Below are positions 25,746-34,595 of a stretch of DNA of 64,000 nucleotides, in pieces (positions within the stretch are counted from its first letter, which is position 1; every line of letters begins with the position of its first letter). The notes under the pieces were generated by a model that ran no database searches, was not told the DNA's origin, and saw only the letters and a list, made by a program, of their open reading frames with translations. The DNA is from Arsenicibacter rosenii (GTDB taxonomy: Bacteria; Bacteroidota; Bacteroidia; Cytophagales; Spirosomataceae). Made by a program: the position numbers and the translations under genes. The DNA lies in NCBI RefSeq assembly GCF_001870735.1, contig NZ_MORL01000006.1, positions 1 to 64,000 of the forward strand, written 5' to 3'.

Positions 25746-25760
25746 ATTTGCTAAACAAAT
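25746..25760. promoter_or_regulatory. Possible PadR operator
   Basis: ATTTG-N5-CAAAT dyad 21 nt upstream of the PadR start. The position suits autoregulation, but the sequence is not the classic ATGT-N8-ACAT PadR site. Confidence 0.3.
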
Positions 25761-25978
25761 GCCTTGCCAGTTTTGTAAAAGAGCTGTTCTAAGCCCAAAA
25801 GGGCTGTTTTTCAGCGTTGAGCGGATTTGTGTTTGTCCAGAAACGGACAGGGTTTGTACTGATGCGGACATGGTAGTGTGAAATTTAAGTAATAACTTAA
25901 CACGTTGCGCGCCTGAAACCAGCCGGATGCAATCACCGGGAACGGTAGGTGCCGGCGTTTAACCTACGATTCCGTTTT

Positions 25979-26413
25979 ATGTCAAAAGAAATTAAGCTAA
26001 CGATAGTGCTGGAAAATCCGGTTGACGGGTTGTGGTATGGGTTGCAAAAAGGGAAAGGATCAGGCTACGGGATTGTGCAGATACAACCCGGCAACGGGCA
26101 GGCGTTGACCTTTGCGTTTGCCGTTCAGGTAAAGCAGGCAAATGGTCCGGGTATATCTCTTGGCGGGCCGTTTGTGCAGGGGCCTGTCGGTGGCCGTTTC
26201 GTCTACATCAGCATCGGCAGTTCTGCCGGACAGGTCGGATCCTTGTGGAGTGGCCGCCTGAAAGTCCCTCTTTTTGAAGCAGACTTCCGGGACGCGTTAA
26301 CTGATGACAGTTCCTGTAGCTGGTCCTGTACCGTACCGGGTAGCACGGCGAATGGAAAACCTGTCTTTGCCACTGTGAAGCCATTCGGCGGATGGTTTCG
26401 AAGCGGGCTTTAG
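25979..26413 (+). CDS. DUF5990 family protein
   Basis: A 144-aa soluble protein of the Bacteroidota family DUF5990, of unknown function. I choose ATG 25979, which gives the family N-terminus MSKEIKLTIVLENPVDG. Typical blocks are GPFVQGPVGGRFVYISIG, WSGRLKVPL and the end KPVFATVKPFGGW. It is beta-rich and lacks a signal peptide. It stands alone, divergent from the PadR gene. Two Cys near SSCSWSCTV are unusual additions compared with what I recall of the family. Confidence 0.82.
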   Translation: MSKEIKLTIVLENPVDGLWYGLQKGKGSGYGIVQIQPGNGQALTFAFAVQVKQANGPGISLGGPFVQGPVGGRFVYISIGSSAGQVGSLWSGRLKVPLFEADFRDALTDDSSCSWSCTVPGSTANGKPVFATVKPFGGWFRSGL

Positions 26414-26520
26414 GTGTACGCTGTAGTCCGGGAACGGGCTACCACGAACTCCTTTTCTCTCTGAACCGGTACGCTCAATAACTTTTACCGCCGGAAGAGT
26501 AACCATGCCGCCGTACAGGC

Positions 26521-26551
26521 TTTGGAATGCAGGGAATTAACTGTATTTTAG
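26521..26551 (+). promoter_or_regulatory. Bacteroidota-type promoter
   Basis: TTTG (26521-26524), an exact 19-nt spacer, then TATTTTAG (26544-26551), one base from TAnnTTTG. It lies 20 nt before the next gene's start. Confidence 0.5.
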
Positions 26552-26561
26552 GCATATAAAC

Positions 26562-26566
26562 GGAGG
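26562..26566 (+). promoter_or_regulatory. Strong Shine-Dalgarno site
   Basis: GGAGG placed 5 nt before ATG 26572. Strong Shine-Dalgarno sites are rare in Bacteroidota, so this one both fixes the start and suggests high or special translation. Confidence 0.6.
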
Positions 26567-26571
26567 AAATC

Positions 26572-27840
26572 ATGGGTTCGGTCAACGTGAGAATAGTGCT
26601 GCTACTGGTCGTATGTTTGGGCGTGGGAGTGTGTCGGGCCGCGTCCATTCTGATTCCGATGGACGAGAAACAGGCCAACCACCTGAAAGCCTACGGCATC
26701 GCCTATAAAACCCTCAAGGATGGCATGGAAGTCGAATGGCTGCTGAATTACCGCGGCGGAAGCTTCCTTATTAAACAGAACGCAGCCGTTGAAACCGAAT
26801 GCCGGGTACGAGGGGTATCCTTTGAAACCCTGTCCGACTCACGGGCCGGCAGCATCCTGCAACAGATATCAAATCCTGATGTCAACATGGACGCCGTAAA
26901 GCTCCTGAAAGCGGCTAAAATCGCGGTGTATTCGCCGGTGAAGGTCAGTCCATCGGAGTTCGAAAATACCGACGCCGTGCTGGTCGCCCTCAATTATGCC
27001 GAAATTCCGTATGAGGTCGTGTACGACGAAGAAATCCTGAAAGGTGAACTGATGAAGTACGACTGGCTCCACCTGCACCACGAAGACTTTACGGGGCAGT
27101 TTGGCCGGAATATGCAGCGGATGTCGTCGGAAGACATCCGGGTGCAGGAAGATATCGCCCGGCGCATGGGCTACAAAAAAGTTTCACACATGAAGCTGGC
27201 CGTTGCCAAAACGATCAAGGACTTCTGCGCCAGCGGTCACTACCTGTTTGCCATGTGCTCAGGAGCCGAAACGTTTGACATTGCCCTGGCGGCCGAAGGG
27301 ATCGATATTGTCGACAGCCAGTACGACGGCGACGGCATCGACGGTGATGCGCAGTTGAAACTCGATTTCAACAAAACTGTGGCCTTCTACAACTTCACGC
27401 TCGATCTCAGCGGCGGCTATCGGGGGATGTCGTTTTCCGATATTAATGCCTCGTCCGGCCGCTTCGGCGGCTATGACCAGTCGGGTACCTTCTTTACACT
27501 CTTTGATTTTTCGGCCAAGTGGGATGTTATTCCGGCGATGCTGACCCAGAACCACGAGTCGGTGATTAAGGAATTCCACGGCCAGACCTCATCATTTAAA
27601 AAGAATACCGTGAAGCCCAGTGCACTGGTCATGGGCGAAAGCGTGAATTCGCACCGCTATATCTACGGTGAAATCGGCATCGGGCAGTTTGCGTTCTATG
27701 GCGGCCACGACCCCGAGGGGCAGCGCGGCAACTGGCGCATGCCGACCGACCTGAACCTGCATCCGCACTCGCCAGGGTACCGGCTTATTCTGAACAACGT
27801 TTTATTCCCGTCTGCCCGTAAAAAGAAGCGTAAAACCTAG
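26572..27840 (+). CDS. Exported amidotransferase-like protein ('asparagine synthetase B'-like)
   Basis: A 422-aa exported protein of a Bacteroidota family that databases commonly label asparagine synthetase B. A signal peptide (1-24) precedes the family start ILIPMDEKQANHLKAYGIAY. I see no class II glutamine amidotransferase N-terminal Cys and no ATP-pyrophosphatase loop, so the database name is doubtful. Instead, a nucleophile-elbow-like Cys (C229 in FAMCSGAET) and a late GGHDPEG motif (H379, E382) suggest a class I amidotransferase or DJ-1-like fold. That is my inference. Promoter and a strong ribosome-binding site lie just upstream. The DUF1801 gene follows after 15 nt. Confidence 0.75.
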   Translation: MGSVNVRIVLLLVVCLGVGVCRAASILIPMDEKQANHLKAYGIAYKTLKDGMEVEWLLNYRGGSFLIKQNAAVETECRVRGVSFETLSDSRAGSILQQISNPDVNMDAVKLLKAAKIAVYSPVKVSPSEFENTDAVLVALNYAEIPYEVVYDEEILKGELMKYDWLHLHHEDFTGQFGRNMQRMSSEDIRVQEDIARRMGYKKVSHMKLAVAKTIKDFCASGHYLFAMCSGAETFDIALAAEGIDIVDSQYDGDGIDGDAQLKLDFNKTVAFYNFTLDLSGGYRGMSFSDINASSGRFGGYDQSGTFFTLFDFSAKWDVIPAMLTQNHESVIKEFHGQTSSFKKNTVKPSALVMGESVNSHRYIYGEIGIGQFAFYGGHDPEGQRGNWRMPTDLNLHPHSPGYRLILNNVLFPSARKKKRKT

Positions 27841-27855
27841 GCCGTACGTATTACT

Positions 27856-28272
27856 ATGAATCCATTACAGCCTGTTCACTTTCGGGATGTCGGCGAGCTG
27901 CTAGAGTATTTGCCCGATCATGAGCGTAAAATTGTTGATGCCTTACGCAGCATCATTTTCAGTTGTCTACCCGGATGCCGTGAGAAATTAGCCTACAATG
28001 TGCCGTTTTATAGCCGCCGGAAACGGATTTGCTTTATCTGGCCGGCATCGGTGCCGTGGGGAAATGTCAAAAAAGGGGTTCGTCTGGGCTTTTCAAACGG
28101 GTATCTGCTGTCCGACGAACTGAATTACCTCGAAAAAGGCACCCGCAAACACGTCTATTGCCGGGACTTTACGAGTGTGCAGGAAATCAATGTCGACCTC
28201 CTGAAAACGTTTTTGTTTGAAGCCGTTGTCGTCGACGAAGAGCTGGCCCGTAAGAAACTCCTGAAAACGTAA
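27856..28272 (+). CDS. DUF1801 domain protein
   Basis: A 138-aa cytoplasmic protein of the DUF1801 (YdhG-like) family. Typical features are the start region around LPDHERKIVDALRSII, the CREKLAYNVPFYSRRKRICFIWP block, and the KGVRLGFSNGYLL strand. The function is unknown, and the fold is related to iron-trafficking frataxin-like proteins in some analyses. It begins 15 nt after the preceding gene and probably shares its transcript. A bidirectional terminator follows directly. Confidence 0.85.
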   Translation: MNPLQPVHFRDVGELLEYLPDHERKIVDALRSIIFSCLPGCREKLAYNVPFYSRRKRICFIWPASVPWGNVKKGVRLGFSNGYLLSDELNYLEKGTRKHVYCRDFTSVQEINVDLLKTFLFEAVVVDEELARKKLLKT

Positions 28273-28274
28273 AA

Positions 28275-28304
28275 AAGCCCGGCTTATCAAACCGGGCCTT
28301 TGTC
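28275..28304. terminator. Bidirectional terminator
   Basis: An 8-bp stem (AAGCCCGG with CCGGGCCTT, 9-nt loop) is flanked by an A-run on the left and T residues on the right, between convergent genes. Confidence 0.7.
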
Positions 28305-28323
28305 ATTGTATATGTTCTACGCG

Positions 28324-29970
28324 TTATTTTTTCGGATTCTTTACCGGGGCGCTTCCTGATGCAGGCGGGTTGTACACCAGTTCATTGTCCGGTACATCCC
28401 AGTAGTCGAGGAAGTTGTAAGTGATCGTTGCATTGGTGCTGACCACACCGGTCCGGCTCAGCGCAACGGCACCCGTACGGCCGTTTTCGATCACCCCCCA
28501 GCGGCGGGCGTCATAGAACGAAAGCGCACGGAACAGTAACCCGATCCGGCGTTCGCGGCGAAGTTCTTCTTTGGCCTGCGCGAGGGTTAAGCCCGTACCG
28601 GCCACCGCCGTCAGACCCGCTCCCTGCGCTTTCCGTACTTCATCAATCAGGGCCAGCCCGTCTTCAATTTTACCCGTATAGATCAGCGCTTCGGCCCGCA
28701 TCAACTGGTTTTCTTCATACGTGCTGGCCATAAACAGTTCGTAACCACCGGCATTCTGGTTAGCATAGCTGATAACCGACGCACTGCCTTCAGACCCCGC
28801 TGCGCCGCGGTTGACCAGCTCCCAGCGGGTAAAGAACGAGTTGCCACGGGCGACTTCGCCAATGTAGGTCGAGGCCCGGCGCTTAAAGTTATTCGTGAAC
28901 CGGAGGTCACCGGTTTTGAAATCCTGAATCAGCCGTTCGGTGATTTTATAGGTCGATGTACCGGCGGTTTTCGCCGAGACCGTACCGGTTGTCGGTGCCA
29001 GAAAATCGCCGGTTGTGTTAGTGCGACCGGTAAAGACAAAGTCCGATGCTGCCACGCCGTTCTGAGTTAGCGTCAGGATTTCGTTCCATTGGGCTGCGGT
29101 CATCGCCTCCACTTTGGTATTCACCAGAATGTTCCGGGCTTTCATCGTATTGATCGAGTGAATCCACATGATGGGCGTCAGCACGCCGCCTTTGCCCACC
29201 CGGTTGAAGGCCGGCACAAGGCCCTGGAAGGTAGCGATGTAATCGGCGTTGGCGGTTAGTGTACCGAGCACCTTCGCGGCTTCGTCGAAATTGCGGTTCG
29301 CTTCCTTGATGATATCTTCTTTCGAGACATACTGGTTGCTGGTGCCGTTCAGGAATTCGCCGTTGGCTTTGTTGTTGATCACACCGGCGTAATACATCGA
29401 ACCGATCCGCGAGTACGCATAGCCTTTCCACCAGTAGGCCCATGCCTGCAGGACACCTTTTTTCGCGGCCGCATCGCCCGTGAAGGTCGTCGCGTCGATA
29501 TTGGCCAGCAGGGTGTTCGCTGCGTTGTTGAGGTTGTACATGTAAGCCCACTCGTAATAGGTAGAGTTCTGATAACCGGTTGAGTTTACGTTGGCCGTAA
29601 TCCGCAGAAAATCATATTGTTTGCTCGGCGAGTTCGGGTTGTTCAGGACGGTGCCGTCGTCAAGGGTTACCTTATCCGGGCAGCCGACCTGGTTGATGAA
29701 GACGTTGGCAATGTCGGTGCCAATCACATCGCCCATCAGTTCGTGGTTACCGATGGCTCCCGACCAGAAATAACCCGGTACACCGTCATAGTATTTAACA
29801 TCCTTAAAACCGGTGATATAAAAGCCCTGCCCGAACGATACCAGACCACTCTCGGTCTTCAGTGCCGGTGATGAAGGCTGGTTGGGGTTTTTTACATCGA
29901 GTCCTTCCTTACACGAGGCCAGGAAGCCGCTCAGGAGTAATGTGCAAACGAGTATCTTTATCTTATTCAT
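28324..29970 (-). CDS. SusD/RagB-like lipoprotein
   Basis: A 548-aa surface lipoprotein that binds substrate for the partner SusC at 29995-33189. The signal peptide ends in LASCKEG (lipidated Cys at about 20). The mature N-terminus KNPNQPSSP and the C-terminal RagB/SusD block (AKEELRRERRIGLLFRALSFYDARRWG) are clear. It starts 24 nt after the transporter's stop. No glycoside hydrolase, sulfatase, peptidase or sigma/anti-sigma genes accompany the pair, so the substrate cannot be guessed from context. Confidence 0.94.
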   Translation of the reverse strand: MNKIKILVCTLLLSGFLASCKEGLDVKNPNQPSSPALKTESGLVSFGQGFYITGFKDVKYYDGVPGYFWSGAIGNHELMGDVIGTDIANVFINQVGCPDKVTLDDGTVLNNPNSPSKQYDFLRITANVNSTGYQNSTYYEWAYMYNLNNAANTLLANIDATTFTGDAAAKKGVLQAWAYWWKGYAYSRIGSMYYAGVINNKANGEFLNGTSNQYVSKEDIIKEANRNFDEAAKVLGTLTANADYIATFQGLVPAFNRVGKGGVLTPIMWIHSINTMKARNILVNTKVEAMTAAQWNEILTLTQNGVAASDFVFTGRTNTTGDFLAPTTGTVSAKTAGTSTYKITERLIQDFKTGDLRFTNNFKRRASTYIGEVARGNSFFTRWELVNRGAAGSEGSASVISYANQNAGGYELFMASTYEENQLMRAEALIYTGKIEDGLALIDEVRKAQGAGLTAVAGTGLTLAQAKEELRRERRIGLLFRALSFYDARRWGVIENGRTGAVALSRTGVVSTNATITYNFLDYWDVPDNELVYNPPASGSAPVKNPKK

Positions 29971-29994
29971 GATAGTCAGAAGTTAGCGGGTGAA

Positions 29995-32900
29995 TTAGAA
30001 GCCAATGTTCAGCGATGCCTGATACGTTTTGAAGTTAGGCATGGTGCTGTGGTCGGTACCACGGTCCCAGGCCGAGTTGGTCGTACCGGAGCTGATTTCC
30101 GGATCGAAGCCTGTGTACTTCGTGAACGTCAGCAGGTTGCGTCCCGACAGTACAAGCTGTACCCGCTTCGTGGCCGGAATTTTGAACAGTTTGGCAAAGT
30201 CCAGACCAATTGAGATATTCCGCAGCCGCAGGAACGACGCATCTTCGTAGAAATAATCCTTTGTACCATTGGCCGTCCGTTGGGCATATACTCCGCGGTA
30301 GAAGGCTGTCCACGCACCGGTTTCTCCGTTGATGGTGATTGGCTTGGTGTAGTCGCTGTGGATACCGTCGCGGTACATCCATTCCTTTGTCTGGTTATAC
30401 AGGTGGCTGCCGTATACCCAGTCCCACTGCATGGAGAATGTCAGGTAGCCCTTGTAGCTCAGGTCATTGATAAACGACAGGTTAAACTTAGGGTTCGGGT
30501 CGCCGAAGCTGTACTTCCCAGCCGACATATACGGCTGCTTCGTGGTTTTGCTGACCACATAGCCGTTGCTGGCCACCGTGTAGTTTTCCTGCTCTGCCTG
30601 CGGAATGTAGAAATTGCCCGCTTCGTCTTTATCCGTTACGCTGTGCAGCATCCGGTAGCCATACAACTGGCCAACCTTGTCACCGGCTTTCAGTACGTAG
30701 TTGGTGCTACCGGCGCTCGACAGGATAATCACTTCCTGATTGCCGCGGATCGATACGATTTCTGACGTTTGCTTACCCAGGTTTACGGTCGTGTTCCATT
30801 TCAGGTTGGTGCCGTTGTAGATCGTCGATCCTAACGACAGTTGCAGACCGCGTGATCCCAGCGTAAAGGCGTTATCGATCAGCGTACCCAGGCCGATAGA
30901 CGGCGCTACGTCAACCGGATAAATGGCGTCTTTGGTTTTCCGGTCCCAGTACGTTGCCGAGAGGGCGATGTCGTTGGCCCACGGCGTATTTTTCGAGACC
31001 GTAAAGAGCAGGTCGGTCCCTACTTCAAATTCTTCCGAGACTTCTACGCCCAGATCCGGGTTACTTTGTCCGTTGGCGTAGTAGAAGGCCGTGCTGGTAC
31101 CCACGGTCGTCGGCGTGATGGTTACGTAGCGGTCAAATGGTTTCGGCTGGATACCGGCCTGTCCGTAAGCCGCGCGCAGTTTGGCTTCGGCCAGCAGGTT
31201 GTTGACCGGGCTGTTTTTCCAGAAATTAAGGGCCGACAGGCGTAGGTATGCATCACCGCGCGGGAACGTAAACGGCTTCGAACCACGACCGAACGCCGAC
31301 GAATAGTCGCTCCGGAAACCGCCTGAGATACCGGCAATATCGCCGTACTCAAAGCGCTGATTAATCAGATAACCGTAGGTAATAAACGGTTCCTTATAGT
31401 CACGGTATACCCGCCATGAGGTAGTGTTGGCCGCTGTGTAAGGTTCATAGGCTGATGGCAGGCCCATGGCGGTGCTCGTGTATTCCTTGATCATGCTGTT
31501 CCGCCAGTCAAAGGCCGTCTGCGTGACCGACTTCAGCGGGAACTTCAGGCCAAAATCCTTCTGGAGGTCGAAGCTGAACGTAGCCGTTGCCAGGAAGTTC
31601 TGGAACATTTTGCTGTTGCTGTACTTGGTCAGATCACCCGTGCTGTTTGTGTTGTAGCTTGAGATATAACGGGTCGTGCTCTGGGCCTGCCAGTACTTGA
31701 TGTTGGCGTTGTTCGACTGGTTCAGGTATTCCAGATCGCGGTTCTGGGTCTGGTAGTTCAGGCCGTATTTGGCGTCCAGTGACACAAATTTCGGGAAGTC
31801 GTAGTGCAGGTTGAAGTTCTGGATAATGTCAACCTTGTTGTCGTTGTTACGGGTGTAATCCTGGTAGTAGAGTGGGTTCGACGCGTTGATACCGATGGTC
31901 TGATTGAGGTTGAAGGGCGTTGTGCCGTCGGTTGTCTTCAGCGAGAAATCCGCAAACGGATAGGCGTTCAGCAAGCCGTATACGATGGTCCGGTCGCTGG
32001 TTTTCAGCGTGCTTTTGGTGTAGGCCAGCTGGGTAATTGAGCGCAGCGTCAGGCCCCTCGCCAGTTCCATACCGAGATTACCGGTCAGGTTGCTTCGTTC
32101 CCATGCCCCGTTATTGATCACGTTACTTTCCTGATGGCTGTTAGATGCCGAGAGGCTGAAGTCTGACTTAGGGCCACCGCCCGAAATAGCCACACTGTTA
32201 TTAAACGTATTGGCCGGCCGGAAGAAGAAATCGAAGTGGTCGATGTATTGCAGGTTGGCGTTGTAGGGTTTTTCGTTTTTGGCTGTCGGGTCAGTCGAGT
32301 TATACTGAACGTTTTCGGTATAGACCCCATTTGTCAGGTCGAATGTAATTGGTTTACCCGAAGAACCGATAACGTTGTTGCTGGCGTCGGTAGCAAAGGC
32401 GTGGAATTGTGCCTTGCTCAGCCCGCCTACGTTCAGATAGGTATTCTGGGCCACACTCGAAGAGATATCGACCCGCAGCGCACCGGCTTTCCCTTTCTTC
32501 GTGAAGAGCTGGATAACCCCGTTTGCGCCCTGTGCCCCGTAGATCGTTGCCGCAGCGGCACCCTGCACTACTTCGACGCGCTCAATGGAGTTAAGGTCGA
32601 CCGTTTGCAGGCCGGAGGCGCCCATCTGGATACCATCGATCAGGATCATTGGCGATGTACCGCGGTTCAGGGTGTTGATCCCGCGAAGGAGGATGTTTAC
32701 GTCTGCACCCGGTGTACCGCTCTTACTGGTAATCTGCGCGCCCGGGATCTTACCGATCAGGGCCTGATCAATTGATGCCTGCGACGTTTGTGGCAGCTGG
32801 CTGGCCGAGATCGACTCAACCGAAATCGCAATCTTACGCTTGTCAGTAGCGACACCAACCCCGGTAACCACTACTTCAGACAGTTGCTTCGTATCCGTTG

Positions 32901-33189
32901 CCATTTTGACATCATATACCGAGCTGCCGCTGAGCGGTACTTCTTTGGTCGTCATGCCGATAAAGGAGAATACTAATGTACCACCGGAAGCGGGTACGGA
33001 GAGTGCAAACGAACCATTCACATCGGTAATGGTGCCGATAGTAGTGCCCTTAACTACTACAGATACGCCGGGGACAGAGCTGTTGTCGTCGGCGGACGTT
33101 ACCTTGCCGGTAACTTTCCGGTCCTGAGCGCTGGCTATGCCCAACGCCGCGCAGAACAGAAGAAAACTTAATAGTACATTTCTCATCAT
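29995..33189 (-). CDS. SusC/RagA-type TonB-dependent outer-membrane transporter
   Basis: A 1064-aa outer-membrane transporter. The signal peptide (1-22) is followed by a carboxypeptidase-D-regulatory-like domain (about 25-105: GKVTSADDNSSVPGVSVVVK), a plug (about 115-240: SEVVVTGVGV, PMILIDGIQM, VVQGAAAATIYGAQGANG) and a long barrel ending in ASLNIGF. It is first in a two-gene operon with the SusD-like protein. A well-formed promoter sits at 33228-33258, about 30 nt upstream. It differs in sequence from the first SusC of the window and is not a recent duplicate. Confidence 0.95.
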   Translation of the reverse strand: MMRNVLLSFLLFCAALGIASAQDRKVTGKVTSADDNSSVPGVSVVVKGTTIGTITDVNGSFALSVPASGGTLVFSFIGMTTKEVPLSGSSVYDVKMATDTKQLSEVVVTGVGVATDKRKIAISVESISASQLPQTSQASIDQALIGKIPGAQITSKSGTPGADVNILLRGINTLNRGTSPMILIDGIQMGASGLQTVDLNSIERVEVVQGAAAATIYGAQGANGVIQLFTKKGKAGALRVDISSSVAQNTYLNVGGLSKAQFHAFATDASNNVIGSSGKPITFDLTNGVYTENVQYNSTDPTAKNEKPYNANLQYIDHFDFFFRPANTFNNSVAISGGGPKSDFSLSASNSHQESNVINNGAWERSNLTGNLGMELARGLTLRSITQLAYTKSTLKTSDRTIVYGLLNAYPFADFSLKTTDGTTPFNLNQTIGINASNPLYYQDYTRNNDNKVDIIQNFNLHYDFPKFVSLDAKYGLNYQTQNRDLEYLNQSNNANIKYWQAQSTTRYISSYNTNSTGDLTKYSNSKMFQNFLATATFSFDLQKDFGLKFPLKSVTQTAFDWRNSMIKEYTSTAMGLPSAYEPYTAANTTSWRVYRDYKEPFITYGYLINQRFEYGDIAGISGGFRSDYSSAFGRGSKPFTFPRGDAYLRLSALNFWKNSPVNNLLAEAKLRAAYGQAGIQPKPFDRYVTITPTTVGTSTAFYYANGQSNPDLGVEVSEEFEVGTDLLFTVSKNTPWANDIALSATYWDRKTKDAIYPVDVAPSIGLGTLIDNAFTLGSRGLQLSLGSTIYNGTNLKWNTTVNLGKQTSEIVSIRGNQEVIILSSAGSTNYVLKAGDKVGQLYGYRMLHSVTDKDEAGNFYIPQAEQENYTVASNGYVVSKTTKQPYMSAGKYSFGDPNPKFNLSFINDLSYKGYLTFSMQWDWVYGSHLYNQTKEWMYRDGIHSDYTKPITINGETGAWTAFYRGVYAQRTANGTKDYFYEDASFLRLRNISIGLDFAKLFKIPATKRVQLVLSGRNLLTFTKYTGFDPEISSGTTNSAWDRGTDHSTMPNFKTYQASLNIGF

Positions 33190-33227
33190 GATATGATTTA
33201 GTAGGTTTCAAAGCGTACGATATGAAA

Positions 33228-33258
33228 CAAAAGTATATCATGAAGAATGCAATTCAAA
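33228..33258 (-). promoter_or_regulatory. Bacteroidota-type promoter of second SusCD operon
   Basis: On the minus strand a TTTG (33255-33258), a 19-nt spacer and TACTTTTG (33228-33235) match the TTTG-N19-TAnnTTTG consensus exactly, giving a 5' leader of about 30 nt. Confidence 0.75.
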
Positions 33259-33486
33259 ATTCTATTAAAATGAAAATAGATAAAATATTGTTCTATGTTT
33301 TTCGGTGTTACCAAAATAAAATTCTTGTCTATTGTATGTTACATGGCTAGGTTTGTATTAAAATAAGATTAACCTTTAACTAATTTAAAAATATACAAGA
33401 AAAGTGAAATAATACCTTAAGTGTCTATTAAGTGCATTTATAGGGACTTAAAGATTGCTGTGTGAATAATTTTATAGAAACTTGAA
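33259..33486. other. AT-rich intergenic stretch
   Basis: About 230 nt of AT-rich DNA between the promoter and the next terminator. No frame or structure of note was seen. Confidence 0.45.
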
Positions 33487-33524
33487 AAAAAATCCTGAGC
33501 CATTAAGAAACGGCCCGGGATTTT
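33487..33524 (-). terminator. Terminator of exported-protein gene
   Basis: A stem of about 12 bp with one mismatch (33487-33501 with 33512-33524) and a long U-run on the minus strand lie 24 nt past the stop of the 223-aa gene. Confidence 0.6.
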
Positions 33525-33547
33525 AGAAACAGGAGTAAGATCGTTCT

Positions 33548-34219
33548 CTAACGAGTAACAGGCCCTATTACACAGGATTGATGATATAGTGTCAGAATCC
33601 GGTCCAGGTGCTTCCATGCAATGCTATCCGGTCCGTTCAGCTGACTTATGAAAACAGGACAATCTCCGAAAAGCGCGCCTGTCTGCTCACTTAGGTTACT
33701 TTTTTTCAGAATGCTGGCCGTCTTGCCGTCTTTTACGGCCACAAAGCTGAAATCCTTATGATCGAGCGTGACCGTCAGGGCGCCAAAGGTTAAGTCGGTC
33801 GTCTTTTTCCAGCCATTGGCGTCAAAATACAAGACCACCTTGCCAGGTTGGCTTAGCCGTTCGAGCAACATGGGTTTCTGGTGCCGGCGCGGATTCGGGA
33901 CTTTATCAAAGAAGATATATTGCCGTTCGCGCGGGATGCTGCCGGTTGCATAGGCGTAATCCGGAATCCGCTGGGCGATCTGTAGCAGGTCTTCGGCCTT
34001 GACGGTTTGTTTCCGGCCGTCCGGGGTTTTGATAACCGCGCTGGCCGGGGCATCGTTGATCAGCGTCGGAATCCGGATCTGACCCGTGATGGTATCGTTG
34101 GCCGTTGTAATCACATAGCCGTCGGTCCATGACGAGATGGCTCCCAGCGGCGCATACTGCCCGTAGGCCCTGCTGCCTAGGGCGAGCAGCAGCAGGGTGA
34201 GTGTTATGAGTTGTTTCAT
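33548..34219 (-). CDS. Exported hypothetical protein, 223 aa
   Basis: I do not recognise a named family. A signal peptide (1-20, ending AYGQ) leads to a beta-rich mature chain with a repeated pattern of short strands (GYVITTANDTITGQIRI, KTPDGRKQTVKAEDL). This is common in Bacteroidota periplasmic proteins that begin with 'ITLNNGDTIKGxI'-type segments. It has two Cys (about 188, 215) that might pair. It stands alone and its terminator is at 33487-33524. Function is unknown. Confidence 0.65.
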   Translation of the reverse strand: MKQLITLTLLLLALGSRAYGQYAPLGAISSWTDGYVITTANDTITGQIRIPTLINDAPASAVIKTPDGRKQTVKAEDLLQIAQRIPDYAYATGSIPRERQYIFFDKVPNPRRHQKPMLLERLSQPGKVVLYFDANGWKKTTDLTFGALTVTLDHKDFSFVAVKDGKTASILKKSNLSEQTGALFGDCPVFISQLNGPDSIAWKHLDRILTLYHQSCVIGPVTR

Positions 34220-34595
34220 CGTGTAGTTGTTGTGGCGATAAAGCTACGGCCTCCGGACGTTTATCGGGAGGAGGATTTGCCTGAACTGTTCAGCGTGTGG
34301 GTTGATTTGTCAAAAGAGCGTTATCAACCGGAAGGGCAGTGTGAGGTGTAGAACGGAATGATATTCCGTTTGGCAGACAGGGTATTCCTATGGCACCGGA
34401 TTTATGCCATTGTTGTGAGGAATCCGTACCGCCCCGGGCGCAGCGTATGGGCGAGAACAGAGTGTTTGCCTTCAACTCAACAACCCCGTGCTTTAGCGCG
34501 GGGCTTGCCTACAAATATACCCGCAAGCCATAAACCTGACGGATTAATGCCTGAATTGCTGTAACTTGCGTTTCTTCCTCCTCTTCCTGAAACAC
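34220..34595. other. Intergenic region with a small palindromic repeat
   Basis: 376 nt between divergent genes with no frame that I believe. It carries the REP-like palindrome at 34484-34503, described separately. A promoter was not placed. Confidence 0.5.
34484..34503. repeat. REP-like palindrome
   Basis: 8-bp arms CCCCGTGC and GCGCGGGG with a TTTA loop and one G-T pair. The sequence type resembles short repeated palindromes seen in related genomes. Only one copy is in the window. Confidence 0.5.

Noticed and set aside
25725-25871. N-terminal extension of PadR
   Set aside because: It adds a sequence unlike PadR. ATG 25724 fits the family and leaves room for a promoter.
12372-33189. Polysaccharide utilisation loci at the two SusCD pairs
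   Set aside because: No glycoside hydrolase, lyase or sulfatase is adjacent, so carbohydrate use is not supported.
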